Assembly (NCBI RefSeq): GCF_020982545.1
Contig: NZ_JAJKLK010000019.1
Location: 1,240,001 to 1,304,000 of the forward strand
Origin: Streptomyces sp. MNU76
GTDB lineage: Bacteria; Actinomycetota; Actinomycetes; Streptomycetales; Streptomycetaceae
Reading direction: 5' to 3'
Length of the DNA stretch: 64,000 nucleotides
The notes under the pieces were generated by a model. That model did no database searches, was not told the origin of the DNA, and was given only the letters and a program-made list of their open reading frames with translations. This document shows, in pieces, positions 7,907 through 16,574 of this stretch. Each line of letters begins with the position of its first letter. Position 1 is the first letter of the stretch. A program made the position numbers and the translations under genes.

Positions 7907-9641
7907 GTGGGACGGCACAGCCGCAAGGGGCGGGCGCCGAAAGGCGACACAAGTGATGTCGACATAAGGACAGCCGGGACAGCGACGTCCGCCGGGCCGG
8001 GCGACCGCGCGGCGGCGCCTTCGCGAGCGCCCGGCGCGGAGGAGCCCCGAGGCGCGCGGACCGGGGGCCCGGGGTACGGGTACGACACAACGTCGGGGCA
8101 AGGGCTTCCGGGGCAGGGGCTACCGGGTCAGGGCAGGCCGGGATTCGGCGGTGGTGGGCCTGGGCAGCAGAGCGCGCCGCGGTTCGGTGGTGGTGCGCCC
8201 GGGCAGCAGGGGGTGCGTTTCGCCGACGGCACGCCCGCGCACGGCTTCCCGCGTCTGCCCGACGGCACACCGGCACACGGCGTACCGCGATACGCGGACG
8301 GCACCCCGGCGCACGGTTTTCCCCGCCTTCCCGACGGCACGCCCGCGCACGGCTTCCCGCGCCTTTCGGACGGTGCCCAGGACGGCGGTCGTCCGTCGAG
8401 TCGTGGGGAGCACCCCGAGCAGCGTGAAGCGGGCGGGGGTGGGGCCACTTGGTGGTGGTAGGCGCGGGCCGGGTGTCGGACACGGCGTGGCGCAGGGGTC
8501 GCCCGCGGGGGCTCCGTATGGTGGGCCGGGCGAGGCGTCACCCCATGGCGCCCCGTACGGCGTGCCTCCGGAGGGTTCGGGCCGTCGTATCCCCATTCCC
8601 CGGCAGCGGCAGGAGACCATGCCCCCCGGTGGCCCCCGCCAGGCTTATCTGGACGCCTTCGACGAGGTCGACGACGTCTTCGCACCCGGCCGGACCCATC
8701 GTGGCGCGCCGGGTGCCGACGACGGCTGGGCCGAGACGGCTCCGGAGGAGCAACCGCCGCGCGGGCGGTCGCCGCACGAGCAGCCGCACGAGCGGCCGCC
8801 GGGCGACGGGACCGGGGCCGCGGGGACGGCGAAGGGCGGCAAGGGACGGGCGTTCACCGGGATCGCGGCGGCCGCGGTCACCACCGTGCTCGTGGTCGTC
8901 GTGGGCGGGCAGATGGCCGTCGGGGAGGACGACACCGTCACTCGCCAGCCGCAGGCCGCCGACGAGCGTGCCGTGCGCGACGCCTCGCGCAGCGACAACC
9001 GGCCCACCCCTCCTGTTTCTCCCAGCCCGACCGCGACCCCGCTGTCGTACGACCAGAAGATGGACAAGAAGTACCCGCTCGCCGCGGATCTGGAGGGCGG
9101 CGGAAAGTTCGAGGCGGTCAAGGGCTTCGACAAGGCGCCGGGGGCGGGACAGAAGTACCGCTACCGGGTCGACGTCGAGAAGGGCCTCGGACTCGAAGCG
9201 GAGCTGTTCGCCGAGGCCGTCCAGAAGACCCTGAACGACGACCGCAGTTGGGCCCACAGCGGCGGCCGTACGTTCGAGCGGATCTCCTCGGGGGCCCCCG
9301 ACTTCGTGATCACGCTCGCGAGCCCGGGTACCACCGCGATCTGGTGCGCCAAGTCGGGCCTCGACACCACCGTGGACAACGTGTCCTGCGACTCGGCCGC
9401 CACCGAGCGCGTGATGATCAACGCGTACCGCTGGGCGCAGGGCGCTGAGACGTACGGCGACGAGATGCACGCGTACCGACAGATGTTGATCAATCACGAG
9501 ATCGGTCACCGTCTCGGCTACGGCCATGAGACCTGCGACAAGAACGGCGAACTCGCGCCGGTCATGCAGCAGCAGAGCAAGTTCCTGACCTTCGGCGGGA
9601 TCACCTGCAAAGCCAATCCCTGGCCCTACCCGGGGAGTTGA
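7907..9641 (+). pseudogene. DUF3152 metalloprotease-like membrane protein, frameshifted
   Basis: The GTG at 7907 opens MGRHSRKGRAPKGDTSDVD, the usual start of Streptomyces DUF3152 proteins, and runs through Gly/Pro repeats to a stop at 8461. The remainder continues in the +1 frame without interruption: a spacer, one membrane segment (FTGIAAAAVTTVLVVVVGG) and an extracellular domain ending at 9641. That domain carries NHEIGHRLGYGHETC, a HExxHxxGxxH zinc-protease signature, and ends ITCKANPWPYPGS. One extra base near 8425-8455, in a G-rich run, explains the split. Either the gene is inactivated or the base is a sequencing error. Family position matches Rv3207c. Confidence 0.8.
8225..8368 (+). 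repeat. four tandem 36-bp coding repeats
   Basis: Four copies of a 12-residue unit DGTPAHG(F/V)PR(L/Y)(P/A/S) lie in the cytoplasmic tail of the DUF3152 protein. Copies differ mostly at synonymous sites. Confidence 0.85.
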
Positions 9642-9648
9642 CGAGACT

Positions 9649-9673
9649 CTCCGCGTCGTCGATCGACGCGGAG
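9649..9673 (+). terminator. hairpin after the DUF3152 gene
   Basis: CTCCGCGTCG pairs perfectly with CGACGCGGAG across a 5-nt loop, 8 bp after the DUF3152 stop. There is no U-tract. Confidence 0.65.
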
Positions 9674-9856
9674 TGACCAAGTGATCCCTTAGCGCGACAA
9701 AACGCGTACCGCTAGCGAAAGTTACGACCGTTCACCCCTTTTGGTGGCGCGATGGACAACCGTCCGTCGCGCCGCCGCCTTGTCCGCATACGTTCGTCCC
9801 GCTGCGGGCCGCCGGGCGAACGGCGGCTCCTCAAACGGGAGATCGGGGGTGCACGC

Positions 9857-12089
9857 GTGCGCATCGGACTGCTTACGGAGGGTGGCTATCCGTATGTGAG
9901 CGGTGACGCCAGGCTCTGGTGCGACCGACTCGTACGTGGGCTGGAGCGAGACGAGTTCGACGTCTACGCGCTCAGCCGGAGCGAGCGGCAGGAGGACGAG
10001 GGCTGGATCCCGCTGCCGCCACAGGTCCGCCGGGTCCGCACGGCCCCGCTGTGGACGGCCGAGGACGACGGGATCGTCCATGGCCGACGCGCGCGAAGGC
10101 GCTTCGCTGAGGCGTACGGGGAGCTGGTGGCGGCTGTCTGTTCGGGGGGAGCCGGCGGAACGGGCGGGGTCGGAACTGCGGGCGGGATCGGAGGTGTGAC
10201 CGGAACGGTCCTCGAAGGGGCGGTCGCGAAGGGCCTCGACGGTCCCGCCGTGGATGGTCTCGATGGTGCGGCCGGTGCTGAGGCGGACCGTTTCGGCAAC
10301 GCGCTGTACGGGCTTGCCGAACTGGCCCGGGACGAGGGCGGACTCGTCGGTGCGCTGCGTTCCGAGGCCGCCGTCCGCACGCTGGAGCGCGCCTGTCGCG
10401 CGCCGGGCGCACTGCGAGGGGCGCGCGAGGCTCGTGTCCCGGATCTGCTGACGGTCGCCTCGCATCTCGAACGCGCCCTGCGCCCCCTCTCGCTCGACTG
10501 GTACGAGGACGACGGGCTCGGCGCCGTCGACCTGTGCCATGCGGCGGCGGGCGGGTCGGCCGCGCTGCCCGGACTGTTGGCCCGTCACTTCCACGGGGTG
10601 CCGCTCCTGGTCACCGAGTACGGCGTGCCGCTACGGGCGCACTACCTCGGGACCTCGGGACAGGCGCCGGTACGCGCGCTCCTCGCGGCCTTCCACCGGC
10701 GGCTGACGGCGGAGGTGTACCGGCGGGCCGCCTGCCTCACCCCCGGCAACACCCATGCCCGCCGCTGGCAGGAGCGCTGCGGCGCCGACCGAGCCAAGAT
10801 CCGTACGGTCTACCCCGGCATGGACGCCGCCCGCTTCGCCGAGGTGGGCGAGTCGCCGGCGTGCGCGGACCCCCACACGCTGGTGTGGGTGGGCCGCATC
10901 GAGCCCGCCAAGGACCTGATCTCGCTGCTGCATGCCTTCGCCGAGGTCCGGCGGGCGGAGCCGAGGGCGCGGCTCAGGATCGTCGGAGCGGCCGCGGGGG
11001 CCGAGGCCACCGCCTATCTGGGCCACTGCAAGGCCCTCGCCGCGCAGCTCTTCCCCGACGAGGCGGACGGTGTCCACGCGGTCGGCGACCACCCCGTCTC
11101 CTTCGAGGAGATCGGTGACCCGGCCGTTCCCGACCTCGCCGAGGCGTACGGTGCCGGGGCGGTGGTCGTGCTGTCGAGTGTGGTCGAGGGCTTCCCGATC
11201 AGTCTGGTCGAGGCCATGTTCTGCGGTCGGCCCACCGTCTCCACCGACGTGGGGGCTGTCGTGGAGGTCATCGGCGGCACCGGGCTCGTCGTCCCCCCGC
11301 GTAATCCGCGGGCGCTCGCCGAAGCGTGCGTGGCGCTCCTGCGTGAACCCGAGCGCCGTGCGCGCCTGGGCGCGGCCGCCCGCGCCCGTGCCCTCGAACT
11401 CTTCACGGTGGAGCAGAACGTCGCGGCATTTCGTGGCATCTACCTGGAGATCGTCTCCCACGCCCCCGTGCACAGGATCGTCCTCGACGACACCGGTGGA
11501 CCACTGCCCTTCGGGTCCCCTGCCGAGTCCCACGTCCCAGGCCGCTGGACCGAGTCCCGCCCGATGGCGGGTGGCCTCGGGTCGCGGGAGTGGCTGGGGT
11601 GGCGGGAGTCGCCGGGGTCGTTGGGGTTGCCGGCGGGGCGGGGATCTCCGCGGCCGCGGCGGCGGGCGCCGGTGCGGTGGGGCCGGGCGGGGTGCCGTCG
11701 GACGGCCACGGTGGGCGGTTGGCTCGCCCGTGCGGGCTACGACGTCGGGCCGGGACGTGCTGTCCGGGCGGGACGGGATGCCTGGGCGGAGCCGGGTGCC
11801 GGGGCCGGACGCGGCGTTGCTGACGGGCGGGACTTCGGCTGCTGGGACCACGGCCTCGGCGGCGGCCACGGCGGCGGCTGCGACCACGGAGCCGGCAGTG
11901 GCCACGGGTTCGGCCCCGCGCACGGCTCAGGCGGCAGCGGCAGCGGCAGCGGCGGCCACGTCGGCTGCGGGCTCGGTGCGGGCTGTCGAGGAGCCTTCGG
12001 CTGTCACCGCCGAGGAGTCGGTCCCCGCCGCCGAGGAGTCGGTCCCCGCCGCCGGGGAGCCGGTGCCCGCGGGGGAGGGGGCGCGATGA
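9857..12089 (+). CDS. PelF-type glycosyltransferase (GT4, DUF3492)
   Basis: Cytosolic glycosyltransferase with the PelF/DUF3492 N-terminus IGLLTEGGYPYVSGD and RLVRGLERDEFDVYALS. The GT4 sugar-nucleotide domain has LVWVGRIEPAKDLISLLHAF and the EGFPISLVEAM EX7E motif near residue 445, followed by RPTVSTDVGAVVE. In PelF this enzyme polymerises UDP-GalNAc/GlcNAc. A Gly-rich insertion occupies about residues 95-140. The GTG at 9857 follows GGGGG; an ATG at 9752 is a weaker choice. After about 11530 the frame is low-complexity and continues without a stop into the next gene (to 13330), whereas another frame gives a protein-like end EEPSAVTAEESVPA with TGA at 12087-12089 overlapping the next ATG. 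The end given assumes that second reading and hence an indel. Confidence 0.75.
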
Positions 12090-13330
12090 GCGAGCTGCGA
12101 CTGGACGGACTGGACGGACTGGACGGGTGCGATGCGAAGCTCCCGCCGGAGGCCGTGACTTCGGGCGACCCCCTGGCCTCGCGGGACCTCGTCGCCCCGC
12201 CCGGTCCTGCGCTCCGGGTGGACGACGACCTTGCCCCGCCCGAGGCCGCACCCCGGTCTGCTCCCCGGCGCGGTGCCGTGGACCCCGTGAAGGCCCTGAT
12301 GCACCGGCACCGGGAACTCTGCGAGCGGGCGGTCGACCCCTTGGAGATCGCCGCCGGGCTGGAGGCCCACGGGGTGACCGACCGGACGGCAGCCCGCTTC
12401 CGGCACCGCGACGTGTTCTCGCTCGCCGAGGAGATGTACGCACGCGCGTCGCGCGACGGGGAGGAACCCACGGAGCGGGAGCTGGTGCCGAGCGCGCCCG
12501 GCGCACGCCGTGGCTGGGCCGTGTTCGCCCTCTTGCCGGGCGCCCTGTGCGCGGCGGGCGTCGCCGGAGTGCGGCTCACCGACGGCCAACCCCGTCTCGT
12601 GGCCGCGGCCCTCGGCGCCCTCGCGGTGGCGCTCGGCCTCCGTGCGGCACTCGACCGGGGTCCACTGCGCGCACCGTCCGGCACCGCGGGCCGCACCCGC
12701 ACCTGGACGTGCTGGCTCATCGCCTACGCCCTTCTCGGCGACGGCCTGCTCACCGCCGGACTCACAGGCGGGCCCCACGGCCTCTGGCCCCTGGCCGTCG
12801 CCCCCGTACTCGCGCTCGCCCTGTCCTGCGCTCCCGCCGTCTGGTGCGCCCACCTCCTCTCCGCGCGGGCCCGCCGCAAACTCAGCAACAGCCGCGGCCT
12901 CGCGGAGTTCGCGGAGTCCATGAAGCCCCTGGTCCTCGGGGTGTCCGCACTCCACCTCGGTGCCCTGGCCGCCCTGCTGGCGCTGTGCGGGGCGGTCCTG
13001 GACGAGCCCACCGAGTACGCGGGCGCCGCCGCCCTCGGGGCGCTCCTGCTGCTCGCGCGTCTCCTCATCGCTCACGGCTTCTCCCAGGCCCCGGTGGTCG
13101 CCCTCCGCGCAGCCGCGCTTGCCGAGGCGGTCGCGCTGGGCACGGTCTTCGCGAGCCGCCTGCCCGGCTGCTCCTTCCTGGCCGCCCCCGTCGAGACGAT
13201 CACCCGCGCCTGGGGTCCCGCGGCCGTACCCGCGCTCGTGTGCGGCGGCGCCGCGCTCACCCTGCTCGTCCACGCCACCCGCACGCTCACCCGGGCCTCG
13301 GCCCACGCCCTGCCCCCCGGGGCGACCTGA
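12087..13330 (+). CDS. polytopic membrane protein of the polysaccharide locus
   Basis: Reads MSELRLDG from an ATG preceded by GGAGGGGG. Residues 70-125 form a soluble cytoplasmic stretch with HRHRELCERAVDPLEIAAGL and RFRHRDVFSLAEEMYAR. About eight to nine hydrophobic segments follow up to HATRTLTRASAHALPPG. It is not recognisably PelG (no MOP-flippase signature), but a membrane partner for a PelF-like enzyme is expected, so a role in export or synthase assembly is inferred. The reading frame is open upstream into the glycosyltransferase, so a natural fusion cannot be excluded. Confidence 0.7.
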
Positions 13331-13481
13331 CCCCCTCGGGCTTCGCACCACGGCCGTACCGCCACGCGAAATCCGAGCCCGATCGACGCACGGGGCTTCC
13401 GTCCCGGACGTCCCTTCCCGCCGGGCCGACACCGCGGGCCACCTCAGCACCCACGGCACCACCCCATAAGGAGAACGCCAG

Positions 13482-13529
13482 ATGATCACCACCCGAACCG
13501 GAGAGCCCGCCCCGGGAGCCGCCCGATGA
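13482..13529 (+). CDS. 15-residue leader ORF coupled to the epimerase
   Basis: ATG at 13482 has a near-ideal ribosome site AAGGAG 8 nt upstream and encodes MITTRTGEPAPGAAR. Its TGA overlaps the epimerase ATG as ATGA, so translation coupling is likely. The epimerase itself has only a weak site of its own. Confidence 0.5.
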   Translation: MITTRTGEPAPGAAR

Positions 13530-14479
13530 GGGTCCTGCTGATCGGAGCCAACGGATACCTCGGCCGCTTCGTCGCCGAACGTCTGCTCGCCGACCCGGCC
13601 GTCCAACTCACCGCGCTCGGCCGCGGCGACGACGCCGACGTACGGTTCGACCTCGCCACCGGCAGCCCCGGCGCGCTCACCCGCTTCCTGGACGCCGTCC
13701 ACCCCGGAGTGGTCGTCAACTGCGCGGGCGCCACCCGGGGCGGCGCCCGCGAACTCACCCGGCACAACACCGTCGCCGTCGCCACCGTCTGCGAGGCCCT
13801 GCGCCGCAGCGGCTGCGGGGCACGTCTGGTGCAACTCGGCTGCGGCGCGGAGTACGGTCCCAGCCAGCTCGGGTCCTCCACCGCCGAGGACGCCGTGCCC
13901 CGCCCCGGCGGCCCGTACGGTGTGAGCAAGCTCGCCGCCACCGAACTCGTCCTCGGCTCCGGCCTGGACGCCGTGGTCCTGCGGGTCTTCTCACCCGCCG
14001 GCCCCGGCACGCCCGCCGGCTCCCCGCTCGGCCGTCTCGCCGAAGCCATGCGCCGCGCCATGCAGTCCGGCGACGGCGAACTCAAACTCGGCGGCCTCGG
14101 CGTCCAGCGCGACTTCGTCGACGTACGCGATGTCGCCCGCGCCGTCCACGCCGCCTCGCTCTCCGCCGCCCAAGGCGTGATCAACATCGGCTCGGGCCGC
14201 GCCGTGCGCCTCCGTGACGCCGCGGCCGTCCTCGCCCGCGTCGCCGGCTACGGGGGAGCCCTCCACGAACTGGACGCCCCGCCCCCTCAGGTCGACCATC
14301 GGCCACCCCGCCCCGAACCCGACCACGCCGCGCCCGTCTCCTACCCCTACCCGGACGGCTGCGGCAGCTGGCAGCAGGCCGATGTGCGCACCGCCCGCGA
14401 CCGGCTCGGCTGGCGGCCCCGCATCAACCTGGAGGAGTCCCTCGCCGACATCTGGATGGAGGCGGCATGCCGTATCTGA
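13526..14479 (+). CDS. NAD-dependent epimerase/dehydratase (extended SDR)
   Basis: A 317-residue sugar-nucleotide epimerase-like SDR. The Rossmann motif is LLIGANGYLGRFVAE, the catalytic YxxxK is in PYGVSKLAATE, and FVDVRDVARAVHAA with INIGSGRAVRL are typical of the C-terminal substrate domain. It begins at an ATGA overlap with a tiny leader ORF and overlaps the start of the spherulin-4 gene by 13 bp. Next to a PelF-like transferase it may supply UDP-GalNAc or a related sugar, as PelX or fungal Uge3 do; this is inferred from context. Confidence 0.85.
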   Translation: MRVLLIGANGYLGRFVAERLLADPAVQLTALGRGDDADVRFDLATGSPGALTRFLDAVHPGVVVNCAGATRGGARELTRHNTVAVATVCEALRRSGCGARLVQLGCGAEYGPSQLGSSTAEDAVPRPGGPYGVSKLAATELVLGSGLDAVVLRVFSPAGPGTPAGSPLGRLAEAMRRAMQSGDGELKLGGLGVQRDFVDVRDVARAVHAASLSAAQGVINIGSGRAVRLRDAAAVLARVAGYGGALHELDAPPPQVDHRPPRPEPDHAAPVSYPYPDGCGSWQQADVRTARDRLGWRPRINLEESLADIWMEAACRI

Positions 14480-15213
14480 CCCCCGCCCCCTCGGGCATCG
14501 CCCGCACCGGCTTAAGCCAGGGCATCGGCGTCCCCGGCTATGCCCACCCCTCGTCGCTCCACTGGAATGGGGCGAACTCACCCGCCCGGCACCCCTTGCA
14601 CTGGGTCGCCCTCGACGTCTCCGACGGCCCCGGCACCCGCCCCGACCGGCACTGTCTGGAGGCCGCCGGACGGTTGCGGAACGCGGGCGTCCAGGTCCTC
14701 GGCCGGGTGGACATGACTTTCGGGGCGCGTGCCTTCGCCGAGATCGCCGCCGACGCCCGCCGCTATCTCGACTGGTACCTCGTCGACGGCTTCCTCCTGG
14801 ACCGCTGTCCCACCGAGCGCGGCTCCCTCGCCGAGACCGGCCGCGCGGTCACCACACTCCGTGCCCTCCTCGGCGGCGGCCACGTCGTCCTCGGCCATGG
14901 CACCCATCCGCATCCCGGGTATGTCGAGATCGCCGACCAACTGGTGACCTTCGCCGGCCCCTGGAGCGACTACCGGTGGTCGCAGGTGGCCGAATGGACC
15001 GCCGACCATCCCCCCGAGCGCTTCTGCCACTTCGTCCACGGCGTCCCGCGCGGTCACCTCGACGAGGCGCTGCGGATCGCCCGCTGGCAGGGTGCCGCCA
15101 CGATCTACCTCACGGACCGCACCGACCGCCACGGGAGGATCGACCCCTGGGAGACGATGCCCGGCTACTGGGACGAAGTCGTCTCGCTGATTGGGACGGG
15201 TGTCTCGGAATGA
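14467..15213 (+). CDS. spherulin-4 family glycoside hydrolase (GH135-like)
   Basis: A 248-residue TIM-barrel-type protein of the spherulation-specific family 4. It shows HWVALDVSDGPG, LGRVDMTFGAR, WYLVDGFLLDRCP and the late TDRTDRHGRIDPWE. The family founder with known activity, Aspergillus Sph3 (GH135), cleaves alpha-1,4-galactosamine-containing polymer. The Asp of the DGFLLD strand is kept, but the residue after it is Arg where many homologues have Glu, so activity is uncertain. No signal peptide is visible, so the product appears cytoplasmic. It overlaps the epimerase by 13 bp. Confidence 0.75.
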   Translation: MPYLTPAPSGIARTGLSQGIGVPGYAHPSSLHWNGANSPARHPLHWVALDVSDGPGTRPDRHCLEAAGRLRNAGVQVLGRVDMTFGARAFAEIAADARRYLDWYLVDGFLLDRCPTERGSLAETGRAVTTLRALLGGGHVVLGHGTHPHPGYVEIADQLVTFAGPWSDYRWSQVAEWTADHPPERFCHFVHGVPRGHLDEALRIARWQGAATIYLTDRTDRHGRIDPWETMPGYWDEVVSLIGTGVSE

Positions 15214-15276
15214 AAAAGGGCGTGGCAGTGTTACGGGGAGAACAACTGTAGTGATTGACCGACCAACGGAGTCCCC

Positions 15277-16455
15277 GTGTCGCTGCCACCCCTGGTCGAG
15301 CCCGCTTCCGAGCTCACCGTAGACGAGGTCCGCAGGTACTCCCGCCACCTGATCATCCCCGACGTCGGGATGGACGGGCAGAAGCGGCTGAAGAACGCCA
15401 AGGTGCTCTGTGTGGGCGCCGGCGGCCTGGGCTCGCCGGCGCTGATGTACCTGGCCGCGGCGGGCGTAGGGACGCTCGGCATCGTGGAGTTCGACGAGGT
15501 CGACGAGTCGAACCTGCAGCGCCAGATCATCCACAGCCAGGCCGACATCGGCCGCTCCAAGGCCGAGTCCGCCCGTGACTCCGTCCTCGGCATCAACCCG
15601 TACGTGAACGTGATCCTCCACGAAGAGCGGCTCGAGGCCGAGAACGTGATGGACATCTTCAGCCAGTACGACCTGATCGTCGACGGCACGGACAACTTCG
15701 CGACCCGCTACCTGGTCAACGACGCGGCCGTGCTGCTGAACAAGCCGTACGTGTGGGGCTCGATCTACCGCTTCGACGGCCAGGCCTCCGTCTTCTGGGC
15801 CGAGCACGGCCCCTGCTACCGCTGCCTCTACCCGGAGCCCCCGCCGCCGGGCATGGTTCCCTCCTGCGCCGAGGGCGGCGTCCTGGGCGTGCTGTGCGCG
15901 TCCATCGGCTCCATCCAGGTCAACGAGGCCATCAAGCTCCTCGCGGGTATCGGTGAGCCGCTGGTCGGCCGCCTGATGATCTACGACGCCCTGGAGATGC
16001 AGTACCGCCAGGTCAAGGTCCGCAAGGACCCCAACTGCGCCGTCTGCGGCGAGAACCCCACCGTCACCGAGCTCATCGATTACGAGGCCTTCTGCGGCGT
16101 CGTCTCCGAGGAGGCCCAGGAGGCGGCCGCCGGCTCGACGATCACTCCCAAGCAGCTCAAGGAGTGGATCGACGACGGCGAGAACATCGAGATCATCGAC
16201 GTCCGCGAGATCAACGAGTACGAGATCGTCTCCATTCCGGGCGCCAAGCTGATCCCGAAGAACGAGTTCCTCATGGGCACCGCCCTGGAGGCCCTCCCGC
16301 AGGACAAGAAGATCGTCCTGCACTGCAAGACGGGTGTCCGCAGTGCGGAAGTCCTCGCGGTCCTGAAGTCGGCCGGTTTCGCCGACGCGGTCCACGTCGG
16401 CGGTGGCGTGATCGGCTGGGTCAACCAGATCGAGCCCAGCAAGCCGGTCTACTAG
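15277..16455 (+). CDS. moeZ: adenylyltransferase/sulfurtransferase MoeZ
   Basis: A 392-residue E1-like ThiF/MoeB domain fused to a C-terminal rhodanese. It activates the C-termini of sulfur-carrier proteins (MoaD, ThiS, CysO types) by adenylation and thiocarboxylation, serving molybdopterin and other sulfur pathways. ATP-binding GAGGLG is at 47-52, zinc cysteines are in CYRCLYPEP and CAVCGENP, and the rhodanese active loop is LHCKTGVRS. The GTG start has a GGAG site. A MoaE gene occurs later in the window. Equivalent to Rv3206c by synteny. Confidence 0.96.
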   Translation: MSLPPLVEPASELTVDEVRRYSRHLIIPDVGMDGQKRLKNAKVLCVGAGGLGSPALMYLAAAGVGTLGIVEFDEVDESNLQRQIIHSQADIGRSKAESARDSVLGINPYVNVILHEERLEAENVMDIFSQYDLIVDGTDNFATRYLVNDAAVLLNKPYVWGSIYRFDGQASVFWAEHGPCYRCLYPEPPPPGMVPSCAEGGVLGVLCASIGSIQVNEAIKLLAGIGEPLVGRLMIYDALEMQYRQVKVRKDPNCAVCGENPTVTELIDYEAFCGVVSEEAQEAAAGSTITPKQLKEWIDDGENIEIIDVREINEYEIVSIPGAKLIPKNEFLMGTALEALPQDKKIVLHCKTGVRSAEVLAVLKSAGFADAVHVGGGVIGWVNQIEPSKPVY

Positions 16456-16499
16456 CCGAACCCGAACAGGCCGGTTCACCGGACGAACGGCTTTCAGGG

Positions 16500-16530
16500 A
16501 GGGGCTCGGCACCACGGGTGCCGGGCCCCT
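16500..16530. terminator. bidirectional terminator between convergent genes
   Basis: AGGGGCTCGGCACC pairs with GGTGCCGGGCCCCT around a 3-nt loop, with one T-G pair. It lies between the moeZ stop and the convergent lipoprotein gene. Confidence 0.8.
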
Positions 16531-16574
16531 TCGCGCTGCCCACCGGACAGCCGCAGGCCGGTGGCCGCACCGGT

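Noticed and set aside
8225..8368. CRISPR-like array
   Set aside because: The units are contiguous in-frame coding repeats with no unique spacers.
12087..13330. PelG flippase
   Set aside because: Segment number and motifs do not match MOP-family flippases; kept as an uncharacterised membrane partner.
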